In this document: one piece after another, positions 47,112 through 57,793 of the stretch
Numbering within the stretch: position 1 is the stretch's first letter
Layout of the letters: each line of letters starts with the position of its first letter
From: Isoetes taiwanensis
Taxonomy: Eukaryota > Streptophyta > Lycopodiopsida > Isoetales > Isoetaceae
DNA length: 64,000 nt
Direction of reading: 5' to 3'
Assembly: GCA_021234155.1 (NCBI GenBank)
Contig: JAJEKV010000180.1
Location: 374,001-438,000, forward strand
Position numbers and translations under genes: made by a program
Notes under the pieces: model-generated
Database searches by the model: none
Told to the model about the DNA's origin: nothing
Seen by the model: the letters and a program-made list of their open reading frames with translations, nothing else

Positions 47112-48034
47112 TTACCTGCAGTCAAACAGCCAAATATTAGCCAGGGTAGGGTAATTAAAGGTAGCGGGACTTCAATCTTAAGCTATAGGTTGTCTTGGGT
47201 TTATCCCCTTCACCAAGCTTCAATGAAGACATAAATGTACATGTTAAATTACAGGATCTGGTCTGTTCATCCTGTCCTCCTTAACTGGGTTTACTTTGGG
47301 TCAATTATCTAGATCCCTACATATCTAAGATGAACTCCCTTACCGTGAAGTCATCATGCTTTCAATTTTTATAATTCCAACCATATGCTGTTAGTAACCC
47401 AGCCAGTACTTTGGCTTTTAATTAAACTCAGCTGCTCATTACTGGTAATATACAGACATATCAGCATAAACCTCTTAATCTCCCTATTATTCTGCCTTGG
47501 GGTGAAAAGATCCAGAGAATCTCACTTCATGCATATGTAACTTACACATCCTATCGTTCCTGCATCAGATCAGTGAACCACCATTCATTTTACTTAGATT
47601 TTTTCCGGTGATATGGATCACGAATTTCCATGCTTAATCATGGCCACTAACTGGTGTACAACAAGGCCTTCCATGAAATGCCATTTTAATGGATAAATTA
47701 TCTATGCAGTATCTCATATATTACCTTTTTACTTCTTAAGGTCCCCATGAATTTACTCAGATTTATTCATATTTGTTCTCACATCCTTTATCAGATCCAG
47801 CCAACTTATTAAGTCATACATCTAATCTGGCCATTACTCATCCATAATGCATCTTAACATCTTGTTGCAATGCAAGATCTATTATTATCATATCAAGCAA
47901 TCTTTCTTTAGATCATTCATAAAATATTTAAACATGAAATAAGAACCTGAATGTGTTTCGAATTTTGCAGATCTCCCATATTTGAAGTTGCAGTTGTTGG
48001 TATGTTCAAGGCATCAGCCTCCTTAAGAGCATGG
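47112..48034. other. Unit 3 module and non-coding sequence
   Basis: Starts with the third copy of the shared module (GGTTACCTGCAGTCAAACAG). The remaining 850 bases are AT-rich with no open frame of interest. Confidence 0.5.
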
Positions 48035-48610
48035 AATAATTTAAAGGCTAAACTTAACTATTTGGCGATTTTTTAGCACATTTTCAAGAAAAAATGGCTA
48101 AAGTAAATAGAAAAAACTGGGAAAAAAATAATAATTTAAGCTTAACTTTTTTCGGGATTGCACCAACCTGGAGCTCTTTAGCCAAATGCTAGAAAGTAAG
48201 AGAGTGAAATTTTATCTTGTTTAGCTAAACCATAGAAATTTTTAGAATGAATTTCGGGCTAGTTTAGCTAACATCATTATAGTTTAAAAAAAATATATGA
48301 TTAATAGTTTAGTTTCTAACATTATGAATGAATTTGTGTCCTTGACTTTGCTAGTTAGCATTATTTTAGAATGTTTCACAAAGAAAATGACTAAAATAAG
48401 TAGAAACAATTGAAAAAAAGTATAGTAATTTGACTTAATATTTTCTGTTGGCCACATCATAGAAATTTTTGGTATGATGTTTGGGTTAGTTTAGCTAAAT
48501 GCTAGAAAGTATGAGAGGGAAAATATATAGAGTTTAGCTAAACCACAGAAAATTTTGGGATTAATGTCGAGCAAGTTTAGCTAAAGTCATTCTGGCTAAT
48601 AAGAAATAAG
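48035..48610. repeat. Two diverged tandem copies of a ~305-bp AT-rich repeat
   Basis: The first copy carries TTTAGCCAAATGCTAGAAAG near 48177 and TTAGCTAAACCATAGAAAT at 48221. The second carries TTTAGCTAAATGCTAGAAAG near 48488 and TTAGCTAAACCACAGAAAA at 48533. The order of the internal blocks is the same. TTTAGCTAA itself recurs many times and is partly self-complementary with TTAGCTAAA. Confidence 0.7.
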
Positions 48611-48613
48611 CGA

Positions 48614-48955
48614 TTAGTAATTTATTCCCTGCTTAAGAGTTGTGCTAGGATCTGCATCCCTAGCTTTCTGCTTCACCATTTCCTCAACTTTTCCATCCTT
48701 AGCAGCAACATTAATCTCTCCATGGGACTGACTTCTGCTATTCTCACCAGCAGGACCTTTTGCAACTCTTCTGAAATCAAATAGCTTCTTACTCTTGGGT
48801 CCTTCTGCTTTCTCAAATTGTAGCCTCTTTCTGGTGGCCATGTTGAGGTCACCTTTCTTCCTACCCATCAATGCAATGATACACCAAATACAGCATTCTC
48901 CATGCGCCCACCAGAAGCAGAGGCTCTCATACGAAGTGGGATTTTCGCTGTCCAT
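48614..48955 (-). pseudogene. Unidentified basic exon (paralogue of 51028-51422)
   Basis: 113 codons open on the minus strand. GRKKGDLNMATRKRLQFEKA, then PKSKKLFDFRRVAKGPAGEN, is Lys/Arg-rich, and an acidic, low-complexity part (DGKVEEMVKQKARDAD) follows. The second copy 2.5 kb away has KKEGDLNLSIRKWIACERLG at the same place, so the block has been conserved through duplication, which argues for real coding ancestry. The family is not recognised. Composition suggests a nuclear or nucleic-acid-associated disordered protein. The boundaries as an exon are not established. Confidence 0.4.
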
Positions 48956-50004
48956 TATTTATGCAATGGTTTGGTATGTCCTTAAACAGTTCTGTTCTAA
49001 TTTGGCCATGTCCTTAGACATCCGACACTCTGGATATACCTAATCTTGAAAAAAAGTACAAGTACCTTATCCAGGTTGTAAACGGAGTGCTTGCCCACGC
49101 TGATCTGCCACCGTCCCTTGCCAAACGGCCATGGTCGATGACGGCTCACTTCTGTTAGAAACCCTAAAGCGTATATTGCAAGTAAGCAAAGTAGAAAACA
49201 AAAAATAGCAATATTTCCTCATTTCCACATCCCCAATGTTATTTAGGATGTATCATAATCTCTCCATAGCACATGTCCATTTGTGCTTGTCCCTGCTTCT
49301 CTATGATTTAAGATAAGAACAATTCAATTAAAAAAAAAAAAACCTTTTAAATCCGTTTTACACAGACTCATTACTATTCCATGGACTTTTGCAAAGACCA
49401 TGTTCAAGTACAATTTGCAGCCTCCAGTTACAGCAGATGGACTATAACCAAAGCCTTAAATTGGTTACAAAATAGCAATTCTTCATAAACCCAAGTTACA
49501 TTCCAAATTCTCATCACGATTTCAGTTCATATTAATATTACTTAGTGACCTCAAGAACTTTGAACATTTAAATGACATATTAAGACACAAGTCATATTCT
49601 GTTTTCCAGAATTATTTTTGTGCAAGTACTCGTATCTTTTCCAAATGGAATGACAATTGTTAGACATCTAAAACAAATCAAATTCCTTGTTAAATATGAA
49701 TGGTGTTCCTATACATGCATCATGGAACGAAACATGACTATATTTTATGAAACCCCGATAATTCCATCTACTTATGTGAGCAACTTTCTTGCCATTAATC
49801 TCTGTTGAAACCTTTGTATAGCAGTCTTAAATCCAAGGTTTAGATGTTCTATTTCCTAAAACATTGTGCATAGTTCGTAACCTCTATATTCCCTAGAATT
49901 ACTCCAACATCATGCCGATTTACATCATCGTTGCAAATCTTACCATCAATAAGCAAAGAAATACGAGAGAATGCAAATAGTTACCAGATCCAATTTAATG
50001 AAAT

Positions 50005-50220
50005 CTATGACATGTAACTTGTCAAATGGACATGTGTAGCGCCCAAATAGTTATGTGACTCTCCATTATCCTTGTCACTTTCTTCTAGTACATTCACAAA
50101 TACATAGCAGGGAGTAAGAAATCCATTACACTGCACCCACAGACAAAAAACAAGCATTAGATGGTTGCATTGCAAGGGATAGCAGGCGTCATGGGATTTC
50201 TTAAGGTCATCCCCCTTCAC
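50005..50220 (-). pseudogene. Unidentified exon-like segment, duplication pair 2 copy 1
   Basis: Minus-strand open stretch beginning MKGDDLKKSHDACYPLQCNH and continuing LMLVFCLWVQ. In copy 2 (53135-53350) the Q is followed by a consensus donor (TGCAG|GTAACA). Here the same position reads TGCAGTGTAATG, so the donor is shifted or destroyed. No family is recognised. Confidence 0.3.
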
Positions 50221-50283
50221 CCTGCCTGTATCTACAGCATTAAGGGTTTAGAAGATGAATTTCAACATGCATCATAAGCCAAG

Positions 50284-50426
50284 TATTTGGATGTGCACTC
50301 TTATGCTTAGGCAGGTTGCTTCACTCGGTGGGTCTCTGCTTATCCGCTGAGATTTTATTCCTGTCTCTGCATTTATACTTGTATTTGACTCTTTGATTGA
50401 ATAAAGTTTGACGTCCTTCAACAAAA
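50284..50426 (+). mobile_element. 143-bp retroinsertion (truncated LINE 3' end or SINE-like)
   Basis: The insert is flanked by the exact 13-base duplication ATCATAAGCCAAG (50271-50283 and 50427-50439). The paralogous site at 53400 has one uninterrupted copy of that sequence, so the empty site is preserved. The 3' end (TTGATTGAATAAAGTTTGAC, then GTCCTTCAACAAAA) resembles the ends of the poly(A) LINEs at 1930, 8850 and 40920. It encodes nothing. Confidence 0.88.
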
Positions 50427-51027
50427 ATCATAAGCCAAGTTGATCAGAACTGATCAATCTCGTAGATCTATGAGCTAGATATAAACCATGCAGACCATTA
50501 TTATGCACTTCAGTTATACATGGTGCACAAATTATGATTTCAAATCAAACACCAACTTAAGCATTCATTGCATGATCTTACCTGGAAAATACCATAGAAG
50601 ATAACATAAACAACCTGCATATTTACTACTGTTATCTTCCTTGTTCTTATCATTACATGACCACCATATGCGTATTCACACTTGAGAAATATTTTCAAAG
50701 CATCTCAAGAATGACGATTCAGATAAGCCCATACTATTTAATTTATGCATAAGATTTGTCCATTAAGACAGATATAAAAATTAAGAGAACCCATCCTTCT
50801 GCAATTTCTTTCAACATATAACAAGCACTAGGTCTGCTTTAAGCATTAGATCAGAACTCATGAGCATATTTCAATCATCAATCTTAACTCAGCCCCATGA
50901 GAATCATACAGACCTGGCCGACAGTATTTAAAATATTATGATATAGACTCAGATCCTATCATATTTTCAACAACTATCTAGACCATGAGTTTGAAATATG
51001 ATTTTAATTCAATATAACCAAGCAAAC

Positions 51028-51422
51028 CTGAGAAGGACGTTTGCTTTCATCCATATTGCCAGCTGCTTTTGAATTAATGCTACCACTTGATTATCCAAGT
51101 GTTGTTATGTCTCCAATCTCCTGCCCATCCAGTGAAATGGCTTCAACCGTAACCTGCTCAGCAGTCATGTTGCCATTCTTTTCTGAAGGCTTATCTGCTT
51201 ACAATTTTCATTGACTGCTTCACTTTCCTTAATCTTGCCCTCACCGTTGCCTACTCTCAGAGGTTTTTCCACAGTTTTGTGGTATGAAAAGAGTAGACTC
51301 TTGCCGGACTTCCCTAACCTCTCACATGCAATCCACTTTCTGATGGATAGGTTGAGATCCCCTTCTTTCTTTCCATCATTGAGTATGGAAGGTGATCCCG
51401 TAAGCCATGAAAAATGCGTCAA
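51028..51422 (-). pseudogene. Unidentified basic exon, second paralogue, with donor site
   Basis: The minus strand reads GKKEGDLNLSIRKWIACERL, then GKSGKSLLFSYHKTVEKPL and GEGKIKESEAVNENCKQ, and breaks at a TGA at 51165-51167. One frame over it continues MTAEQVTVEAISLDGQEIGD, a TAA, then KAAGNMDESKRPSQ up to a donor-like CAG|GTTTGC near 51028. It is homologous to 48614-48955. One frameshift and one TAA indicate decay, although an intron could hide one of them. The protein would be charged and Ser/Lys/Glu-rich; function unknown. Confidence 0.4.
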
Positions 51423-51881
51423 ATGCTTTTCCTATGCTTTCTACTGTTCTGCATATAAGCATAAATAGAAACTTTAGGGCTTGAGCAAGTAATTGTACCT
51501 AAGTTTTGGTGGAGCTGTGCTTATCTAGGATAGCCCTTAGCCATGCAACGACCATTTCTTTATCACTGCAATCACTTTTGTGTGCCAGTATTTCGTTTGC
51601 GTACAGGGATACGCCCTCGAGTCTTCATTTCTTTAACCTAAAAAAGTTTTAACATTTGTATCCTAGGGTTAACAAACAAATTCCATATGTTAGCCCTTTT
51701 AGACCACTGGAAAATGAGTGCCATGTATCCCAAGTGTATTTAATGCCTTAGGCTTTCAATAATCACTTTTCTGTAAGACCATTTTACCTTGGTGCTATAG
51801 CCACATTCTTTTGTAAGCAGTCATGCTAGTCAAATAGGAAAAATTAACCCTCAAATACATCGTTACTATAATAAAAAAATC

Positions 51882-52079
51882 CTACCTCCTTCCGTAGGTC
51901 AGGCGGCCTTGTGGTGCTTGAACCAGCTTGATTTTTATTGAAATTAGTGACAACAAGGAGAGCAGGACCTTGTTGCACCAACAAGGCCCTACCCTTCCTA
52001 TAATTGCATACTCAATTAGCTTCTCAAACTTGTAGAGAATGCCATGGAATTCATCCTTCAATACAAAGGCATAATGCAT
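51882..52079 (-). pseudogene. Unidentified exon-like segment
   Basis: The 65-residue minus-strand frame begins MHYAFVLKDEFHGILYKFEK and continues LIEYAII, a helical, coding-like pattern. It ends at the CCTACGGAAGGAGGTAGG block. A similar block (CCTACGGTTGGAGGTAGG, 43387-43404) follows the A7 run at the end of duplication pair 1 copy 1, another sign of shared unit structure. Not recognised. Confidence 0.3.
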
Positions 52080-52461
52080 TGCAGAGATATCATCTGATGG
52101 TCAGCCCAATGGCAAAAAATATCTGTTTCTATTGTTTAAAAACATGCTTGGTAAAACTTATATCCAAAAACCCATGCATGGTATGTAATTCAAAAAACAT
52201 TTCCAATATATAAGGCGAGAAGCAAGTTCCCAAGTTATTTATTCGTTACCTTAAGCTCAGGCTGTCAAATTTGCCCTCATTGTATATGAATTGTACGAGT
52301 TCACTTGTCCATTGATAGGATCTCATTTCCAGAATCATTCTTTCCAGCATTAGGAGTTTCCTATAAAATAAATGAAAACATTTAGCCACAATATATTCAC
52401 ACCTGCATTTGGATTGTAACCAAACTTAAGGTCCCTAGTATAACTAGAGAACTGAATTAAG

Positions 52462-53838
52462 AGAAAAAAAACCTTTTAAATCCGTTTTACACAGACTCAT
52501 TACTATTCCATGGACTTTTGCAAAGACCATGTTCAAGTACAATTTGCAGCCTCCAGTTACAGCAGGTGGACTATAACCAAAGCCTTAAATTGGTTACAAA
52601 ATAGCAATTCTTCATAAACCCAAGTTACATTCCAAATTCTCATCACGATTTCAGTTCATATTAATATTACTTAGTGACCTCAAGAACTTTGAACATTTAA
52701 ATGACATATTAAGACACAAGTCATATTCTGTTTTCCAGAATTATTTTTGTGCAAGTACTCGTATCTTTTCCAAATGGAATGACAATTGTTAGACATCTAA
52801 AACAAATCAAATTCCTTGTTAAATATGAATGGTGTTCCTATACATGCATCATGGAACGAAACATGACTATATTTTATCGAAACCCTGATAATTCCATCTA
52901 CTTATGTGAGCAACTTTCTGCCATTAATCTCCTGTTGAAACCTTTGTATAGCAGTCTTAAATCCAAGATTTAGATGTTCTATTTCCTAAAACACTGTGCA
53001 TAGTTCAGAACCTCTATATTCCTGTAGAATTACTCCAACATCATGCCGATTTACATCATCGTTGCAAATCTTACCATCAATAAGCTGTGAAATACAGAGA
53101 ATGCAAATAGTTACCAGATCCAATTTAATGAAATCTATGACATGTAACTTGTCAAATGGACATGTGTAGCGCCCAAATAGTTATGTGACTCTCCATTATC
53201 CTTGTCACTTTCTTCTAGTACATTCACAAATACATAGCAGGGAGTAAGAAATCCTGTTACCTGCACCCACAGACAAAAAACAAGCATTAGATGGTTGCAT
53301 TGCAAGGGATAGCAGGCGTCATGGGATTTCTTAAGGTCATCCCCCTTCACCCTGCCTGTATCTACAGCATTAAGGGTTTAGAAGATGAATTTCAACATGC
53401 ATCATAAGCCAAGTTGATCAGAACTGATCAATCTCGTAGACCGTTGAGCTAGATATAAACCATGCAGACCATTATTCTGCACTTCAGTTATACATGGTGC
53501 ACAAATTATGATTTCAAATCAAACACCAACTTAAGCATTCACTGCATGATCTTATACTTAACACCCTGGAAAATACCATAGAAGATAACATAAACAACCT
53601 GCATATTTACTACTGTTATCTTCCTTGTTCTTATCATTACATGACCACCATATGCGTATTCACACTTGAGGAATATTTTCAAAGCATCTCAAGAATGACG
53701 ATTCAGATAAGCCCATACTATTTAATTTATGCATAAGATTTGTCCATTAAGACAGATATAAAAATTAAGAGAACCCATCCTTCTGCAATTTCTTTCAACA
53801 TATAACAAGCACTAGGTCTGCTTTAAGCATTAGATCAG
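52462..53838. repeat. Local duplication pair 2, copy 2
   Basis: Direct repeat of 49333-50860 without the 143-base insertion. Its right end runs straight into the shared module (CCGGTACCTGCAGCCAACC at 53840), whereas copy 1 runs into unrelated sequence. Confidence 0.92.
53135..53350 (-). pseudogene. Unidentified exon-like segment, duplication pair 2 copy 2
   Basis: Paralogue of 50005-50220 with a consensus 5' splice site (GTGCAG|GTAACA) at 53261/53260 after LMLVFCLWVQ. The coding part therefore probably ends there and the remaining open frame would be intron. Unknown function. Confidence 0.32.
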
Positions 53839-54631
53839 AACCGGTACCTGCAGCCAACCAATACATCATTAGCCTGATAAGGGTAAAGATGCAAGGGCCA
53901 AAAGGTACAATGGTGTCTCTCAGCGTTTAGCCTTTCACACCTTGTAACCTTTTGCCCTGAGTCAGTCCTAGATCTAAAAGAATGATAAATGTCCATTTAT
54001 CTAATAGCCATATGGCAGTTACTGAAATTCATTATGGTACAAAACAGTGGCACATGTTAAAGCACTTTCAATGATCATCATCTAAAACACAGATGTAAAG
54101 CATAATAATATGTCTGCAAACCTGAATTGAAGCCCTTTGCTTCATTATATTTGAACAAATAATAATTCTGATGGCCCGAGATCCCTTCATATTGTGCTCA
54201 ACATCTAATATATGACGGAAAATAGCTGAGCACTTTTATTCAGCAACTCAAAATTATGCAGAGTACTCCATGCTTTTTTTGGAAGCTTGAGCAACACTAA
54301 AATCCATTTGCAGATGGATTACAGCTCAAATTGTAAAATGGATAATGAGAAGAAGCAGAGTCCTAGGGTGATAGTCATTGTGTCGCTTACATCCTTTGCA
54401 TCAAGGAGCTTGCAATCGGCGGCTGCACAACCTTAACAGGCTTTAGGGTTTCGAAACCTTACATCACACAAATATATCTAAAAATGATACACAATTTTTT
54501 GTGCCAATATCCTTATTCTTTTGTTCGGCTAAAAAACATGTACTATCCAAAGTGCCAAGACTTTTGCTTCTTGTACGAAATGCTCTTCTAATGTGACGAT
54601 TTAAAGCTTGGCTTCCAATCTTAAAGGAAAT
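53839..54631. other. Unit 5 module and non-coding DNA
   Basis: Starts with the shared module, including GCAAGGGCCAAAAGGTAC, a string also present at 56480-56500. The rest is AT-rich without coding signal. Confidence 0.5.
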
Positions 54632-54747
54632 TCACCTAAGCTAGAAAGCCATAAATACGTACCTTGCTTTTTGTATTTGGTGAGGGCAAATCACCTAAGC
54701 TAGAAAGCCATAAATACGTAGCTTGCTTTTTGTATTTGGTGAGGGCC
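54632..54747. repeat. 58-bp tandem duplication
   Basis: The block from CACCTAAGCTAGAAAGCC to TTTGGTGAGGGC occurs twice head to tail (54632 and 54690) with one or two differences. It is a recent local duplication. Confidence 0.88.
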
Positions 54748-55360
54748 ACTAGGCCTACCACGTTAAAAAGCTCCAAAACCTAGGTTTCACAATGAAGCAT
54801 CCCCAATACTTGGTTATTTTGGATATGAACCACATATGAAAAAATGGGATTATATGTTATGCTTCTGAAATAGCTTTTGCATTTACCATAATCTTCACGT
54901 ATCATTTCATATGGCCTTTGCCTATTCTTTTATATAAGGACATTCAAGAGCAAAATTGCACATACCTTTGCATTTTCCAAAATCTTCACGTAGCATTTTA
55001 TATTTCTGATTATTGCATCCAGAATGTTGATTAACATGATTATCCATCCACCTAGGCCCATCTTACATGAAGGCACTCTGCATATATCAAATGTTTCATG
55101 CTGTTGCAACCACCATTGCAACTTTCAATTAAAGAGCTAGCTCTATGTCGAGGTTTGCAGGTAAAACAGAGACCTTGCCTTTTAGTAAAGCATGTATAGG
55201 CTTGCCATTTACGATTTGCACGATTCCATGTAAAAATACCTTGGGATTCTATCATGTAAAGCTGAATAATAAAATGTTAATAGTATTAACAAGTGTAACA
55301 AGTCAAATAAATCAAATAAACCCATGTATCAAGTGTAAATGCACATCACTTATAATTAAA

Positions 55361-56433
55361 AAAAAAAAAAAAAAAAAAAACTGAACTAGCATCACTAGAC
55401 CAGACATCTGCCTTGGTCAATCCCTTAGCAGTATCATCATCCCGTAACTAAACAGAGCATTTCTAGCACAGTACTTCATTACCCTTGTCTTTTACTTTAT
55501 TTTCCTTTTTGTTCAAAAAAAAACAACAACCAAATGAACTTTAAACCACTGAGACAATTCATCTTTTATCATAGGTCAACTGCCACTTATACTTGATCAT
55601 ATTATCATAAGGTAGCTTCTTATCCTAAGATACCAGCCTGCCATGCTTACATATGTACGATTAATATGTCATCCTTATGGCATTTAGTTCAGAAGGTTTT
55701 ATCCAGACTGCCTTATGGCCATTGATATTAATTTGAGAACCATTAGGTACAACAAACCTCCTAGGCCTTAGATTAACTGAGTCTAGGGGTGATATTGTTT
55801 TAAATCATTCCCCTATCTGATGGTTTTAACCATTTAAAGATGTTACCATCATGCATTTAAGAAAAAGTCATCATTTTTAGAAGTCTACCATCATTTATTT
55901 TATTGATTATAACAGAACTGTTAACTTGACTTTCTCAGACCATTAGAATTTAATTATCAGTCCACGCATATGTAATTGCAGACTTAGTTATACCACCATA
56001 ACCTGCCTATTTATGCAAATCAATGCTCAAGAAGGAATAATAACCATAAATACTCAAGGAAGTATCATATATTGCACTGTTATATTACTGTTTACATGCT
56101 TCAATGATTAGAAATACATGGCAGATCTGTACCATAGACATATTTGGCCGCCTATATTTATTTCAAGTCTACTGCTGTATAAAAGTAGACGTCCATACAA
56201 CAGCATATTCATTTAGTAGTCTTATGCTTATAGATCCACTGGAAAAAGCTTTAAGCATAAATTTACAATGCACAAAAAGAGGTTTTAGAAGAGAAAAAAC
56301 ATCCTGTATTGGTTCCATGCTATCTTAAGCTTCATTTCTGAGTTGTCTTTGCAACATCCTCATCCGGTTACTCCATCATCCATACATGCAATGTAAAGCT
56401 ACCTAAGCAAAGGACACAATGGGAAGAAAGCCC
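55361..56433. repeat. Diverged third copy of the pair-1 unit (A-tract to module)
   Basis: After an A-tract (55360-55380), ACTAGACCAGACATCTGCC, TTGGTCAATCCC and GCAGTATCATCATCCC line up with ACTAGCCATGACATCTACC, CAGGTCAATCCC and GCAGTAGTCTTATCTGCC at 41009-41050. The segment ends at the shared module at 56434. Many substitutions and indels separate it from pair 1. Confidence 0.6.
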
Positions 56434-56730
56434 CGTACCTGCAGCCAATCAAGCAAACATTAGCGGTAAACCCGGTAAAGATGCAAGGGCCAAAAGGTAC
56501 TATGGGGTTTTCAGTTTATAACTGATTACCCATTGTGCCATTTGCCCGTTAGTATTACAAAGCATATAAAGAAAAACAGAGTATTATTTAGCCACTGCCC
56601 TTGTTTACAATGAATACATCATTCTGTATTTTTTAAGGATTAGGATCACTGATATCTGGATTTGTTATTATTGTCATGCACTAATACATGGGCTACATCA
56701 TCCTGAAGTCTAATCCATGCTGATAAACCA
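56434..56730. other. Shared module, unit 6, and spacer
   Basis: CCGTACCTGCAGCCAATCAA opens the module; GATGCAAGGGCCAAAAGGTA follows as in unit 5. No gene is seen. Confidence 0.5.
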
Positions 56731-57019
56731 TTTTCAGCAGAAATGTAAGTCCTATAACAAGGATTTTATCTCCTGTTACTTCATATCGGTATTTTTAGAA
56801 TGAAACATAACATAATAGTTATATTTCCATCTTATTTCTTATGACAACTTATGCATTAGAGCAGCCTTATGCTTAAGCATTTTCAGCAGAAATGTAAGTC
56901 CTATAACTAGGATTTGATCTCCTGTTACTTCATATCAGTGTTTTTAGAATGAAACATAACGTACTGGTTATATTTCCATCTTATTTCTTATGACAACTTA
57001 TGCATTAGAGCAGCCTTAT
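56731..57019. repeat. 149-bp tandem duplication
   Basis: TTTTCAGCAGAAATGTAAGT begins at 56731 and again at 56880. The two units match along their length, including CTCCTGTTACTTCATATC and GACAACTTATGCATTAGAGC, with scattered substitutions. Confidence 0.9.
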
Positions 57020-57115
57020 GGTTTTTTTTTAAAAAACCGTATGATCAGTAATGGCAGCATAAGCTAAGTCTACTGTAAAGCAAACATACAAAACTAAGAA
57101 CACTCTGACTACAAG

Positions 57116-57345
57116 GAACCTGAGATTCGTCTGGTTCTTCAAAGTATTCTTGTGTATCTCTGACATTTTGAGCAGATTGGAAGTCCTCCTGGCATTTCCC
57201 GCCATATGCTCTGTTGCCCTTATAATAACCTGTTCTATCCTCCCTTTGGTTGAAGCTCCGCTTCTGGCCATAGCCGTCTCTGTACCCTCTTCCATCCATA
57301 GCCGGACTCGCCAAAATCAAAATTCCTCTCAGTCTCTCCACTATC
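57116..57345 (-). pseudogene. Unidentified Arg/Gly/Tyr-rich exon
   Basis: The minus strand gives DGRGYRDGYGQKRSFNQRED, then RTGYYKGNRAYGGKCQEDFQ and TQEYFEEPDES. It ends at a donor-like CAG|GTTCCT at 57118. One frame over, just upstream, NFDFGESGYGWK also looks coding. RGY/GY-rich composition is typical of disordered RNA-associated proteins. It is the most upstream exon-like segment of the minus-strand locus at 41-57 kb and is directly followed (on the plus strand) by a LINE insertion and gypsy pol, so the locus may be truncated here. Confidence 0.35.
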
Positions 57346-57479
57346 TCAGTTTTGGATATTTAAGTTTAAATAAGCTTTGCTTTATTTTAGGCATGCACTC
57401 TATTGGCTACTTAAACCTTTGTATGTTTTTCCTTAATCAATGAAAAAATCATCTCGTTCCTTTAAAAAAAAAAAAAAAA
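57344..57479 (+). mobile_element. 136-bp poly(A) LINE 3'-end insertion with 20-bp TSD
   Basis: Exact 20-base direct repeats TCCTCTCAGTCTCTCCACTA flank the insert (57324-57343 and 57480-57499). The insert ends in 16 A and resembles LINE 3' ends (TTAATCAATGAAAAAATC before the tail). Removing it joins the minus-strand exon region directly to the gypsy protease region. Confidence 0.9.
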
Positions 57480-57499
57480 TCCTCTCAGTCTCTCCACTA

Positions 57500-57793
57500 A
57501 AGTTATGTCCTACCCTCAGGGAACAGTTACCGCTACCCACTGTTCTTGTTGGTGTTGTCGCCACTTCCACACCCACAATTCATGTAAATGTTGGGAATCA
57601 GCAGATTAATCATGTAAAGATTGATGGAGGCAGTGCTGTCAACCTCATCATGGATAAACTCAGGAAACAACTGGGCATCACTCAACTATATCGTGCTCTT
57701 TATGACATCAAGCTCGCCAATGGACACATTGCGCGCCCTCAAGGCATCACTCCCATTCTTCACATCAGCATCGGTGATCCCCTTGGAATTTGA
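57500..57793 (+). pseudogene. Gypsy aspartic protease region
   Basis: VGVVATSTPTIHVNVGNQQI leads into KIDGGSAVNLIMDKLRKQLG. DGGSAVN takes the place of the D-S/T-G active-site loop, as in many plant gypsy proteases, and the hydrophobic HIARPQGITPILHISIG strand follows. The frame then breaks near 57790, where FEV-type wording continues in the next frame. Confidence 0.75.

Larger units (their letters stand above)
49333..50860. repeat. Local duplication pair 2, copy 1
   Basis: Nearly identical to 52462-53838 in direct orientation. It starts at an A-tract plus CCTTTTAAATCCG and ends at TTAGATCAGAAC. It contains an extra 143-base insertion with a 13-base target duplication at 50271-50439 that copy 2 lacks. 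Confidence 0.92.
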
